DNA from: Desulfocicer vacuolatum DSM 3385
GTDB taxonomy: Bacteria > Desulfobacterota > Desulfobacteria > Desulfobacterales > Desulfobacteraceae
Length of the DNA stretch: 64,000 nt
Assembly (NCBI RefSeq): GCF_900176365.1
Contig: NZ_FWXY01000012.1
Location: forward strand, 104,082 to 168,081
Reading direction: 5' to 3'
The notes beneath the pieces were generated by a model. The model had not been told where the DNA came from. It was given only the letters and a program-made list of their open reading frames with translations, and ran no database searches. The translations under genes were made by a program, and so were the position numbers. This document shows positions 45,454-53,930 of the stretch, piece by piece (the stretch's first letter is position 1; each line of letters opens with the position of its first letter).

Positions 45454-45541
45454 TTATATGAAATACTCCGTAAACCGCGGCGTATTTCAGACTTTGTTGT
45501 GGGCGGAACCGGATCAGAATAAGGTCCGCCCGTGGCGGTTA
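45454..45541 (+). repeat. Interspersed alpha repeat between mttB-like and mttB genes
   Basis: A full copy: ATATGAAATACTCCGTAAACC, CGTATTTCAGACTTTG, GGGCGGAACCGGATCAG and GGTCCGCCCGTGGCGGTTA. Its last bases supply the TAA stop of the mttB-like gene (45,539-45,541). Confidence 0.9.
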
Positions 45542-46972
45542 TTTAATAAGTGCCTTGTCTGCCGCTTTGACAATATCGTCAATCTCCTTGAGCACATGAT
45601 CTTCAAGGGGGGGGACTTCATGACCGGTTTTAAGTTTTTCCAGGTACTCATCGGTGCGCTGCATCAATGTGGTGGGATTGTCAAACCACTGCTTGGAACC
45701 GATATAATTAAATAATTTTGATCGAAAGCGTTCTTCTGTTCGAAGATGTTTCATGGTGTGCAAAGCAGAAACATACTCTTTTTTGCCCATGGCCACCTGG
45801 GCAATGGCATCCACGCCAAGGGTGGCATGGTTGATGTCACACTTTCGCAAGATTCTTTTGGAATAATCCATTATTTCATTTTGCAGTATCAAAGAGTGGG
45901 GGGAGTAGGCATTGTTACCGTCCAGACCGGAACCACCCTGCTCTCCAACGCCGAGCATGGTATTAAACAAGGTTCCCTGGGTCAGATTAAAAATAGTCTG
46001 CTGGGCCTGACAGCTGGAACTTGTGGTGCAGGTTGTTGTCACCGGTGTTTTACAATGACGGGACACCTGGGCCACAGCAGCAAACAATGCCTGGAGTTCG
46101 GCAGAGGTATACTGCACCCCCCCTGTGGCCATGTCCAGGGACTGGAATAATGCATAATACCATACCGGCATACCGGGTTTAATGGTCTGCAAAATGGTGG
46201 TACACCCCATGAATTCCGCCGTTGCCTGGGCAAGAATACCGGCCATGGTATAGGGGGCATTACCGCCCATGAGGGTGGTGATGGGTACCTTGACGGGAAG
46301 ACCGTAATCAGCATAGAGCATGGCGCGCTCGATCTCATCATCGGTGATGGTTAAAGGCGAAATCACACAGAAAATGCCAGAACCCTGGTTACGGCCTTCC
46401 TGCATGGCTTTTTTGCTTCCAAAAACCGCCTCCAGCATCTTCAACTGGTATTGAAGATTCACTGAACTTGAGGTAAGTACCCATAGATTTTTCCGGGTAT
46501 TCTCAATAAGGGCTCTCAAAGAATAGATATCATAGGTTTCATTGGGGGCATCAGATGGGGTTAAGGATCCCACACAGCCCACATTGCCAAGGGCATCGGA
46601 GATATGGGCCTGTTCAGCAATATCCGCACAGGTGAGTCTTGCCGTGGTGTCCCGGTAAAGGTCAAAGCGGTCAATGGCACCTGATGCCGTACGAATCCTG
46701 GCATCCACATTGAGCCCTGCCTGATAGTCAAACGCTTCTGTTCGGCCACTGCAGGTGAACTCTTCCGGGGCCAGGGCAAGGGCTTTTTCCACCATGTCCC
46801 GGGGAAAATAGACCCGTTTTTTAGCGGCATCCACTCTGGCTCCGGCACCGGACAGCATTTCAAGTGCCCCCTGGTGGGTCATTTCCATGCCCACATTGTC
46901 AAGGACTTCAAGGGCGGCATCGTAAACTTTAGTTATCTCTTCAGTGGTGTACATTTCGTAAAATGGAGGCAT
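45539..46972 (-). CDS. MttB-superfamily methyltransferase without pyrrolysine
   Basis: The start is ATG 46972 (AAGGGA upstream); a longer TTG start is less likely. This 477-aa protein belongs to the trimethylamine methyltransferase superfamily (COG5598) but has no in-frame UAG. The region GVGEQGGSGLDGNNAYSPHS stands where MttB has pyrrolysine. Non-Pyl relatives such as MtgB, MtcB, MtpB and MtyB demethylate glycine betaine, carnitine, proline betaine or gamma-butyrobetaine. It is the first gene of the operon, behind a sigma-54 promoter. A quaternary amine is therefore the likely substrate; which one is not readable from sequence. Confidence 0.9.
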   Translation of the reverse strand: MPPFYEMYTTEEITKVYDAALEVLDNVGMEMTHQGALEMLSGAGARVDAAKKRVYFPRDMVEKALALAPEEFTCSGRTEAFDYQAGLNVDARIRTASGAIDRFDLYRDTTARLTCADIAEQAHISDALGNVGCVGSLTPSDAPNETYDIYSLRALIENTRKNLWVLTSSSVNLQYQLKMLEAVFGSKKAMQEGRNQGSGIFCVISPLTITDDEIERAMLYADYGLPVKVPITTLMGGNAPYTMAGILAQATAEFMGCTTILQTIKPGMPVWYYALFQSLDMATGGVQYTSAELQALFAAVAQVSRHCKTPVTTTCTTSSSCQAQQTIFNLTQGTLFNTMLGVGEQGGSGLDGNNAYSPHSLILQNEIMDYSKRILRKCDINHATLGVDAIAQVAMGKKEYVSALHTMKHLRTEERFRSKLFNYIGSKQWFDNPTTLMQRTDEYLEKLKTGHEVPPLEDHVLKEIDDIVKAADKALIK

Positions 46973-47085
46973 ATTAGAATTTCCCTTTTTTTTATTTGCC
47001 TTTTCCAAGAAACGGTCATCTACTTGGAACGCTCCTGGTTTCGACTAAATCTTTTATCAAACACTTAACTTAGGAACCTGAAATA

Positions 47086-47100
47086 GCAAAACGTGTGCCA
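47086..47100 (-). promoter_or_regulatory. Sigma-54 (-24/-12) promoter of the methylamine operon
   Basis: The minus strand reads TGGCACACGTTTTGC, an exact match to TGGCAC-N5-TTGC with GG-N10-GC spacing. It lies ~115 bp upstream of the ATG of the first methyltransferase gene. A sigma-54 activator gene lies at the other end of the operon. Confidence 0.8.
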
Positions 47101-47673
47101 CCATTACAAAATTTATTTTTATATATTCAATTCAGATAGTTACGCAAACGAATTATTTTAAAGGATTTTTCAGAAGAAACGATTTGGACTCAAAAAATTA
47201 ATTATCGATCAAATATTGGGTCAATATTAAAAAACAGGAAAGAATGCCACCTTTTGAACGCATATGCTATTTTAATTGAATTAATATAGAAGTCAGATCT
47301 TATTAATTCACCATTATAAGAACCAACCCCCTCCAATATTTAAAGCAAAAGAAAGTTAACTCACCAATTCAAAAGTCCTTAATTTATAAGCTTAATACTG
47401 GATTATATGAAGGATAAATCAACGATTCATATGCCATAACAATCTATGGAATACATCACGAACACAAACCGGTTCAAAATTCATTTCCATTGTCAGTCAT
47501 AAATTTTCTGTGTGATTTACTTTATTTAAGAATATTACCGGAAAGGAATATGGAGGGATATTCAGTGTTTTAAATTTGGTATTTAAATAAGGGCTTAATG
47601 TTTATAACTCAACTTTCGGGCTTCATTTCAAAGCCAGCATTTTTAAATGTACCGACGGGGTCAGTGTGCCGAC

Positions 47674-47762
47674 GGGGTCAGGCTTTTGTTATTGATGTTA
47701 TCGACCAAGGCCTTTGCCAACGAAAAAAGCCTCGATAATGTCAATAACGACAGCCTGACCCC
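47674..47762. repeat. Imperfect inverted repeat with GGGGTCAGGCT ends
   Basis: Left arm GGGGTCAGGCTTTTGTTATT and the inverted right arm AATAACGACAGCCTGACCCC pair over ~30 bp, with five or so mismatches and a ~27-nt loop. A further partial end (GACGGGGTCAG) lies at 47,654-47,664. Elements with this GGGGTCAGG start are often mobilised by REP-associated tyrosine transposases; no transposase is present here. Confidence 0.7.
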
Positions 47763-47915
47763 ACCACGAAATGCGAACACCGAAAGTTGAGTTTGTAAGC
47801 GGCGGGTCCATGTACAAAAAAGTTCAATAAAAAAACAGAGATAAAACAAACAGGTTGATTTTATGAAAGCCAAGTCAAATGATTTCCCGGCCAATTAAAT
47901 GCACAGTTTAAACCC

Positions 47916-48659
47916 CTATTTTTGTGCAGATGCCAATTTCAGAGTATTGGCAACCATCTCATCCAGACTGCCATCAGCCTTAAACTGTTTTAATTTTTCA
48001 TTTACCATGGAATAATATTTTAAAATTCCTGATTTTTTTGAAAACCCCATATGAAGTTCCCGGGAAGAAACCACCTTGGGCAGCATCTCTATTTTATCTT
48101 GGAATCCCATTTTATTCACCCGCATAAAAAAACCAAACTGAGGAACAACTGCATAATCTGCCCGCAAATTAACGAGCATCTTAATGATTTGATCATAGTG
48201 GGCGATTTTCATCATATTTAATTTGGGCTCATACAGTCTAAATTCCGGGCTTATGCTGTCTCCTTTTACCATGACCCCCTGCTTACCTTCTAAGTCCTCA
48301 AGGGAATCAAAGAAAAAGCCCTTTCCTTTTGCCACAGCCACGCAGTTGGGAACCGTGACATAGGGTATGGTAAAATCCATAAATTGAGCCCGTTCTCCGG
48401 TGCGAAAAATCGCAAGCATGATATCGATCTCACCGGTTTTCATCATATGAATCGCCCTGGCCCAGGGCAAAGATTTTGTTTTAACCCGGACATTGACATC
48501 AGAAAAAATTTCTCTGATCAGGTCAACAACAGGCCCGGTCAATTCCCGTCCTTGCTGTCTGGCCCATATGGACGGAGGCGCTGTGACGCTGACCACATCA
48601 TTGGCATAAACCGGCAGAACCCCAAAAACACTTAAAAGCACACAAAGTATCAATTTCAT
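47916..48659 (-). CDS. Periplasmic solute-binding protein (family 3, PBPb type)
   Basis: This is a 247-aa protein with a signal peptide (LILCVLLSVFGVLPVYA, cleavage near residue 19) and a bilobed PBPb fold: SIWARQQGRELTGPVVDLIREIF, GEIDIMLAIFRTGER, DFTIPYVTVP. It resembles amino-acid ABC binding proteins, but no ABC permease or ATPase gene is adjacent. A sensory or orphan role is possible. Related in type to the protein at 61,286. Confidence 0.82.
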   Translation of the reverse strand: MKLILCVLLSVFGVLPVYANDVVSVTAPPSIWARQQGRELTGPVVDLIREIFSDVNVRVKTKSLPWARAIHMMKTGEIDIMLAIFRTGERAQFMDFTIPYVTVPNCVAVAKGKGFFFDSLEDLEGKQGVMVKGDSISPEFRLYEPKLNMMKIAHYDQIIKMLVNLRADYAVVPQFGFFMRVNKMGFQDKIEMLPKVVSSRELHMGFSKKSGILKYYSMVNEKLKQFKADGSLDEMVANTLKLASAQK

Positions 48660-48784
48660 AAAACCCCCTTATTTTGCTGCCATAAAAAGCATCATACATA
48701 GTCAAATTTAGGGATTGATCATCAGCCGGTCCCCGTTTCCCAATGGACACTGACGGCAAAGATGGATTCAGGGCAAAAAAGCAC

Positions 48785-49948
48785 TTAAGACGATTTAAAG
48801 GTTGCCGGTATTAAAAAAATTGAAACCACCAGCAAAACACCAATGGCAATAAAAGCAGGATAAAAACTTCCCCCGATTTCAAAAATCCAGCCCGCTGCCA
48901 TGGGAGCCACGGCTGCAGGAATATTGGCGGAAAACAAGAACCCATATATTGCGCCCATGCGTTTATCGCCCCAACACAGCGCTGTGGAAGAGGCATAAAG
49001 CACCAAAATACCGCCATAATTAAAACCGGTGCCAAGGGCAAAGAGATAAAAGCCTGTTTTTGACCCCAGAAACAAAGCGCCCAGGATTAAAAAGAATGCC
49101 TGGCACAGCAGATTGGCTTTTACTGCCGTGGCAGGAGTTACCCTGTCAAAAAACGCTCCCCAGGAAATTCTGCCCAGGGCATTGGCAAGGGCAAACAAAG
49201 AAACGGCAAACACCCCGGCCTGGACCCCGGAGGCGGTGTGAAGCTCTTTTAGATTGGCATTCACGGCAAATCCTGCGGCCAGCCCTGAAAACATGGCAAA
49301 ATAAAGAATGCGAAACATGGGTTGAGCCAACATCCAGGAAAAAGAGACGCCCTTGTTTTTTTCAGGCTCATCAATGTTTTTGTTATCATTTTCAGGGGTC
49401 TTCATGACAGTGCCTGCCAAAGTGATAAGCACCAGAAAAACAGCGCCCAGGATGGGAAACACCTGGAAAGGGGTTTTTCCCATGTGGGTCATGAGTGCTC
49501 CCCCCACCTGGCTGACAATGGCAGCTCCCCCCCCAAACCCGGCAACGGCAATACCGGTTACCAGTCCCTTTTGTTTTGGAAACCACAAAATGGCAGTGGA
49601 AAGGGGAACAATATAGGCAAGACCTGCCCCCACACCGGCAATAACACCAATACCCATGACAGTGAATGCAAAGGCATATCCCCCAAGCCCTGCCATCATC
49701 CAACCGGACCCAAAAAGAAGCCCCCCCAGCATGGCACTGAATCTGGGTCCCATGCGGGTTAGAACAGATCCAGAGAACACCATGGTCACGGGAAACACAA
49801 AGTAAAAAAATGAAAAAGGCAGTTGAACCCCGGCCTGGCTGATGCCGGTGACGGCCTTAAGGGATGCCACATAAACGGACCAGGAGTAGGTGGCCCCAAG
49901 GCAAAGCTGCATCACCACCGCAGATAAAAGCACAAGATATCGAGTCAA
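48785..49948 (-). CDS. MFS transporter, oxalate/formate antiporter-like (OxlT family)
   Basis: 387 aa, 12 predicted helices, of the OxlT branch of the major facilitator superfamily (GATYSWSVYVASLK in helix 1; GVGAGLAYIVPLSTAILWFPKQKGLVTGIAVAGFG around helices 4-5). Its ATG overlaps the end of the FadR-type regulator gene by 4 bp. Being the last gene of the glcD-glcF-gntR run, it is likely a monocarboxylate (lactate, glycolate) carrier; the substrate is inferred from context only. Confidence 0.87.
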   Translation of the reverse strand: MTRYLVLLSAVVMQLCLGATYSWSVYVASLKAVTGISQAGVQLPFSFFYFVFPVTMVFSGSVLTRMGPRFSAMLGGLLFGSGWMMAGLGGYAFAFTVMGIGVIAGVGAGLAYIVPLSTAILWFPKQKGLVTGIAVAGFGGGAAIVSQVGGALMTHMGKTPFQVFPILGAVFLVLITLAGTVMKTPENDNKNIDEPEKNKGVSFSWMLAQPMFRILYFAMFSGLAAGFAVNANLKELHTASGVQAGVFAVSLFALANALGRISWGAFFDRVTPATAVKANLLCQAFFLILGALFLGSKTGFYLFALGTGFNYGGILVLYASSTALCWGDKRMGAIYGFLFSANIPAAVAPMAAGWIFEIGGSFYPAFIAIGVLLVVSIFLIPATFKSS

Positions 49949-50658
49949 AACGTTTTTTTATCTCCAAAAAAATCCATGACAAATTGAATATGATTTTTCA
50001 TTGCCTTATATGCCCCATAGGGATCTCGATTTTTTATGGTTTTCATGATTTCTTCGTGCTGGCGAATAATAATCTGAATATTATCTTCCTTCTCATAAAG
50101 CCCTGAGAGATTTTCACGGATACCGTAAAAAAGATAATCATAAAAATTACGCATCACCAGAACCTGGAGGGGATTTTTGGCGGCATAAGCAATGGCCATG
50201 TGAAAAGAGGTGTCGGCTTCGGTTCCCAGTCGACCCGAAGCGATCTCAATCTTCATCTCTTCAATGCTGTGGGCAAGTGCCTTTAGATCATTTTCATCCG
50301 CCCGCTTGGCAGCAAGGGCTGTGGCGTTACACTCAAGCCCCATGCGCACTTCCAACAACTCTTCAATGGTGGCATCCTGGGCTTCCATGGCCTTTACCAA
50401 TGGACTTTCTATTTTTCCGTCATGGGTTTTAACAAATGTCCCCTGGCCTTGTTTTTGAACAATAAGCCCCATGGTCACCAGCCGTTGAATGGCATCACGA
50501 ATGGTTGTCCGGCTGACATTCATGGCCTCGGCAAGCTCCCTTTCGGGCATCATTTTTTCTCCAGGTTTAAGGGTGCCCCGAAAAATCAATTCTCGAATCT
50601 GATCAAAAACCTGATCTGAAATACGTTTGGGTTTTATGGGCTTTATGGATACAGTCAT
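49945..50658 (-). CDS. GntR/FadR-family transcriptional regulator
   Basis: 237 aa: N-terminal winged helix of the GntR family (ERELAEAMNVSRTTIRDAIQRL, then QGQGTFVKTH) and a C-terminal helical FCD ligand domain with metal-binding positions in DTSFHMAIA, RQHEEI and MKNHI. LldR, PdhR and GlcC are related regulators that recognise TGGTNNNACCA-type boxes. Three such boxes lie in the glcD/dctP divergent promoter (53,528-53,742). The ligand is therefore probably a 2-hydroxy- or 2-oxo-acid (inference). It lies between glcF and the MFS gene in one operon. Confidence 0.9.
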   Translation of the reverse strand: MTVSIKPIKPKRISDQVFDQIRELIFRGTLKPGEKMMPERELAEAMNVSRTTIRDAIQRLVTMGLIVQKQGQGTFVKTHDGKIESPLVKAMEAQDATIEELLEVRMGLECNATALAAKRADENDLKALAHSIEEMKIEIASGRLGTEADTSFHMAIAYAAKNPLQVLVMRNFYDYLFYGIRENLSGLYEKEDNIQIIIRQHEEIMKTIKNRDPYGAYKAMKNHIQFVMDFFGDKKTF

Positions 50659-50819
50659 ATCATTTCATTCCATCTTGAATTAAAAGCAATGTAAAACAAT
50701 TAAAGTGCTGTTCAACAAAACTGTGCTATAACAAAAAAAAGGGTTTTAAAGCAAGATGATTAACACGGAAAACCAGGGCAGCCCAAGTTAAAAAAATCTG
50801 CCGGTGGCAGTTGATATCA

Positions 50820-52121
50820 TCATCTATTTCTCAAAAAATCGGCATAAAGTTCCAGGGGATGTTTCACCTTTACCTGTGCCCCGCTTTTTGCCAGCATATC
50901 AGAAATCTGAATCATGCAGGCCGGGCATCCTGTTGCCACGGTATCACAATGGGTATCTGAAATACTTTGCTGTTTTAAGGTCCCGATGCGGGAAGAAATC
51001 CCATAATGATAGAGATTAAAACTGCCCCCCATACCACAACATTTGTCAGCCCCTTCCATCTCCACAAGTTCATGCCCCGAAGCTTTTATCAATTGCCGGG
51101 GCTCCCGGGCCACCCCCAGCGATTTTTTCAAATGACAGGGATCATGATAGGTCACCGGCCCACCCTTTGTCCCATGGATTTCATCCCGTGGATCAAGGGA
51201 CACACTATTGACCAGAAACTGATTTATATCAAGGGTTTTTTCTGACAGTTTCCCAATTTTTGCCCGGGTACCACTCTCCTTTCCCTCATATATGGAGGGC
51301 CACAATTTTTTAATGGTGGAGGTGCAGGTGGCACAGGCGGTGACAAGGTAATCAAATTTTTCCCGCTCAAACAAACCAATGTGATGTGCCACCAGCTTGG
51401 TAAAACTTTTTCTGTCCCCGGAGGCCAGGGCCGGAATTCCGCAACATCCTTGTCCATCAGGAATATAAAGCCCAATGCCATGGTGTTTGAACACCTCAAT
51501 GACATCATTGGCAATGCGGGGAAATACCTTATCAATGATACAGCCTGTGAACAGGGCCACCTTAATCCCGGATTTACCCACAGGGGTATTCAGCCGGGGG
51601 GTCAGGCGATGGAAAGATTTTTCTGCCATGGATGGAAAATGGCGGTTGTCCAGAAGCGGAGAGATCACCCTGGCACAGGAGGTTGCCTGGGGATTTTTAT
51701 CTTTTTTTGTGAAAACACCCTGGAATTTTCCGGCAAGTTCTGTGAAAAAATCAAAGGTTTTTGGATCGGAAAGCAATTTTTTAAAAATCACCTGCTTGGC
51801 CGGTGACAACCCTTTATACTCAGCAAGAATGGCCCGGGCTTTGATAAAGATCTCCACCACATTGACGCCGCTTGGGCAGTTGGCCGCACAGGAGCCGCAT
51901 AATAAACAGCGGTTAAGACGCTCTTCCACCCCATTGGGATTGTCAAACATATTTTTACCAAGGCCGTCCAGCAGGGCCAATTTTCCCCGGGCCACATCGG
52001 CTTCCCGGTGGGTCTGTTCAAAGAGCGGGCACACTGATTGACAGGTACCGCAACGGATGCACACCACCAGTTGATCCTCAAGCTCTTTTACACGTTGTGC
52101 CAGGGATTTCATATCATTCAT
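50820..52121 (-). CDS. Glycolate/lactate oxidase iron-sulfur subunit (GlcF-like)
   Basis: 433 aa. Two N-terminal [4Fe-4S] motifs (CIRCGTCQSVCP and CLLCGSCAANCP) are followed by two CCG domains (GCCGIPA...CATCTSTI and CHLKKS...CCGMGG...CPACMIQ) that bind further clusters in heterodisulfide-reductase-like proteins. It accepts electrons from the FAD subunit encoded directly upstream (stop-start gap of 2 nt). An alpha-repeat remnant (CTGCCGGTGGCAGTTGAT) ends at its stop codon. Confidence 0.9.
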   Translation of the reverse strand: MNDMKSLAQRVKELEDQLVVCIRCGTCQSVCPLFEQTHREADVARGKLALLDGLGKNMFDNPNGVEERLNRCLLCGSCAANCPSGVNVVEIFIKARAILAEYKGLSPAKQVIFKKLLSDPKTFDFFTELAGKFQGVFTKKDKNPQATSCARVISPLLDNRHFPSMAEKSFHRLTPRLNTPVGKSGIKVALFTGCIIDKVFPRIANDVIEVFKHHGIGLYIPDGQGCCGIPALASGDRKSFTKLVAHHIGLFEREKFDYLVTACATCTSTIKKLWPSIYEGKESGTRAKIGKLSEKTLDINQFLVNSVSLDPRDEIHGTKGGPVTYHDPCHLKKSLGVAREPRQLIKASGHELVEMEGADKCCGMGGSFNLYHYGISSRIGTLKQQSISDTHCDTVATGCPACMIQISDMLAKSGAQVKVKHPLELYADFLRNR

Positions 52122-52123
52122 AA

Positions 52124-53509
52124 TTAAAGTGCTCCTGTTACTTTACCCGGATTGAGTATATTATTAGGATCAAGGGCCTTTCTCAAGCGCCTTGAAAACA
52201 ATATGGAGGATCTTCCCACCTCTCTTTCCAGAAACGGCGCCTTGGCAAGGCCGGTGCCGTGCTCTCCGGATAAGGTGCCCCCCAGCTCCAATGCCCGGTC
52301 AAAAATTTCCTCAATGGCCTGTTCCACCCGGAGCCACTCCTCTTTATTTCGTTTGTCAGTGAGTATGGTGGGATGAAGATTCCCGTCCCCGGCATGGCCA
52401 AATGTGCCGATACTGATATCATATTTTTGGGAAATTTCCTGCAAAGATTTCACCATGGCGGGAATTTTACTCCGGGGAACGGTGGCATCCTCCAACACCA
52501 GGGTAGGCTTTAACTTGGCAAGGGCAGACAAGGCACTTCTCCGGGCTGCCCAGATGCGGTCCCGCTCGTTTTCATCGGTTGCCACCTTGACACTGTCAGC
52601 ACCAAACTCCCGGCACAGCTCTTCCACCCGGAGGCCGTCTTCTTCCACCTGTCCCGGATGACCGTCCACCTCAATCAACAACAATGCCCCGGCATCCAGG
52701 GGTAAGCCTGCCTTGCTGTAAGATTCCACAGCCCGGATGGTGAAATTATCCAGAAGCTCCAATGTGGCGGGCACAATTCGATCGGCAATGATGGCAGCAA
52801 CGGTTTTTGATGCCTGTTCAATGGTTTTATAAACCGCCACCATGGATTTGCGGGCCTTGGGCAGGGGAATTAATTTTAAAACGATTTCGTCCATGACCCC
52901 CAGGGTACCTTCGGACCCCACCATGAGACCGGCAAGGTTATATCCTGTGGCGCATTTCACCGTTCTGGAACCGGATCTCACATGTTCGCCATGGGCATCA
53001 TAAAAACTGACCCCCATGACATAATCCTTGGTCACGCCATATTTCAACCCCCTCAATCCCCCGGCATTTTCCGCCACATTCCCACCAATGGTGGAAACCG
53101 CTTGGCTTCCCGGGTCCGGGGGATAAAAAAGGCCTTTTTTCTCCACAGCTGCGGCCAGTGTGGCTGTGACCACCCCGGGCTGAACAACTGCATACATATC
53201 TGCTTCATTAATTTCCAGGATGGCATTGAGCTTTCCGGTGAGTATCACAACACCGCTGTTATGGGGAATGGTGCCGCCACTTAAATTGGTTCCGGCCCCC
53301 CGGACGGTCATGGGCAGGCAATACTCACTGCACAACTTGACAATTTTTCCCAGCTCCCCGGAATTTTCAGGCATCACTGCCGCAATGGGTATCACCGCAT
53401 CAAGGACAGCCGCATCATAAGAGTAGGTCACCATATCTTCATTATCAGCCAATACATTCTCTGCACCGACAATTTTTTTCAATTCGTCAATAATGGTTTT
53501 TTTTTTCAC
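52124..53509 (-). CDS. FAD-linked 2-hydroxyacid dehydrogenase (GlcD-like)
   Basis: GTG start 4 nt after AAGGGGG; 461 aa. PCMH-type FAD domain (about 35-215: MTVRGAGTNLSGG, DPGSQAVSTIGGNVAENAGG) and the C-terminal FAD-oxidase domain with FGHAGDGNLHPTI and LSGEHGTG, whose histidines form the active/metal site. It oxidises D-lactate, glycolate or another 2-hydroxyacid to the 2-oxoacid. With GlcF and, across the divergent promoter, LutC/LutB-LutA and a TRAP transporter, it makes a lactate-type utilisation locus. In sulfate reducers such D-lactate dehydrogenases feed the electron chain. Confidence 0.9.
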   Translation of the reverse strand: MKKKTIIDELKKIVGAENVLADNEDMVTYSYDAAVLDAVIPIAAVMPENSGELGKIVKLCSEYCLPMTVRGAGTNLSGGTIPHNSGVVILTGKLNAILEINEADMYAVVQPGVVTATLAAAVEKKGLFYPPDPGSQAVSTIGGNVAENAGGLRGLKYGVTKDYVMGVSFYDAHGEHVRSGSRTVKCATGYNLAGLMVGSEGTLGVMDEIVLKLIPLPKARKSMVAVYKTIEQASKTVAAIIADRIVPATLELLDNFTIRAVESYSKAGLPLDAGALLLIEVDGHPGQVEEDGLRVEELCREFGADSVKVATDENERDRIWAARRSALSALAKLKPTLVLEDATVPRSKIPAMVKSLQEISQKYDISIGTFGHAGDGNLHPTILTDKRNKEEWLRVEQAIEEIFDRALELGGTLSGEHGTGLAKAPFLEREVGRSSILFSRRLRKALDPNNILNPGKVTGAL

Positions 53510-53527
53510 AATTCCCCCTTATTTAGT

Positions 53528-53542
53528 ATTGGTATTACCAAT
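53528..53542. promoter_or_regulatory. FadR/LldR-type operator, site 1
   Basis: ATTGGTATTACCAAT is a perfect 15-bp palindrome just upstream of the glcD-like start codon. It matches the TGGTNNNACCA pattern of LldR/PdhR-type regulators. Confidence 0.65.
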
Positions 53543-53584
53543 ATTTTATTCTTCGCGATTCTTACACCGACCCCATCGTTATTT

Positions 53585-53599
53585 ATTGGTCATACCTTA
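53585..53599. promoter_or_regulatory. FadR/LldR-type operator, site 2
   Basis: ATTGGTCATACCTTA shares TTGGTNNTACC with the other two sites in the same divergent promoter. Confidence 0.55.
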
Positions 53600-53700
53600 A
53601 TGCTCGCAAAACAAAAACTATTTCAAAAACAATTGATTTTTAAGGATTTTTAAAAACAATAACAGAGTTTTTCAAAAAATTCAATTATTTTATTTTTTTC

Positions 53701-53742
53701 TTGACTTTTACAACTCCATGCATTTATTATTGGTCATACCAT
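53701..53742 (+). promoter_or_regulatory. Promoter of the TRAP/lut operon overlapped by FadR/LldR-type operator, site 3
   Basis: TTGACT (53,701-53,706) and TATTAT (53,725-53,730) are spaced 18 nt. ATTGGTCATACCAT (53,729-53,742) overlaps the -10 end, so binding there should block transcription initiation. Confidence 0.6.
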
Positions 53743-53930
53743 AAATTTAAAAATAAAAAACAAGCAAACAAGCACCAAATTGGTTTGTTTTAAAACCACA
53801 AATCAAACCAAGAAGGGAGGTAGAAAGCCCAACGTTTTATCGGTTCGTCAATCTTCACAATTGGCGATGAAGCAATCGCAGAGTGCATTTATTTTCTTTA
53901 TTTAAAGTCCTTTGTTCTGGAGGAGAAAAA

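Larger units (their letters stand above)
46973..47915. other. Gene-free region upstream of the methylamine operon
   Basis: Besides the sigma-54 promoter and a GGGGTCAGG inverted repeat near the far end, the ~900 bp are strongly AT-rich and carry no convincing reading frame. The space between 47,100 and 47,640 is long enough for activator binding sites, which could not be recognised. Confidence 0.5.

Noticed and set aside
47661..47894. 77-residue minus-strand frame
   Set aside because: It is produced by the GGGGTCAGG inverted repeat and flanking AT-rich DNA.
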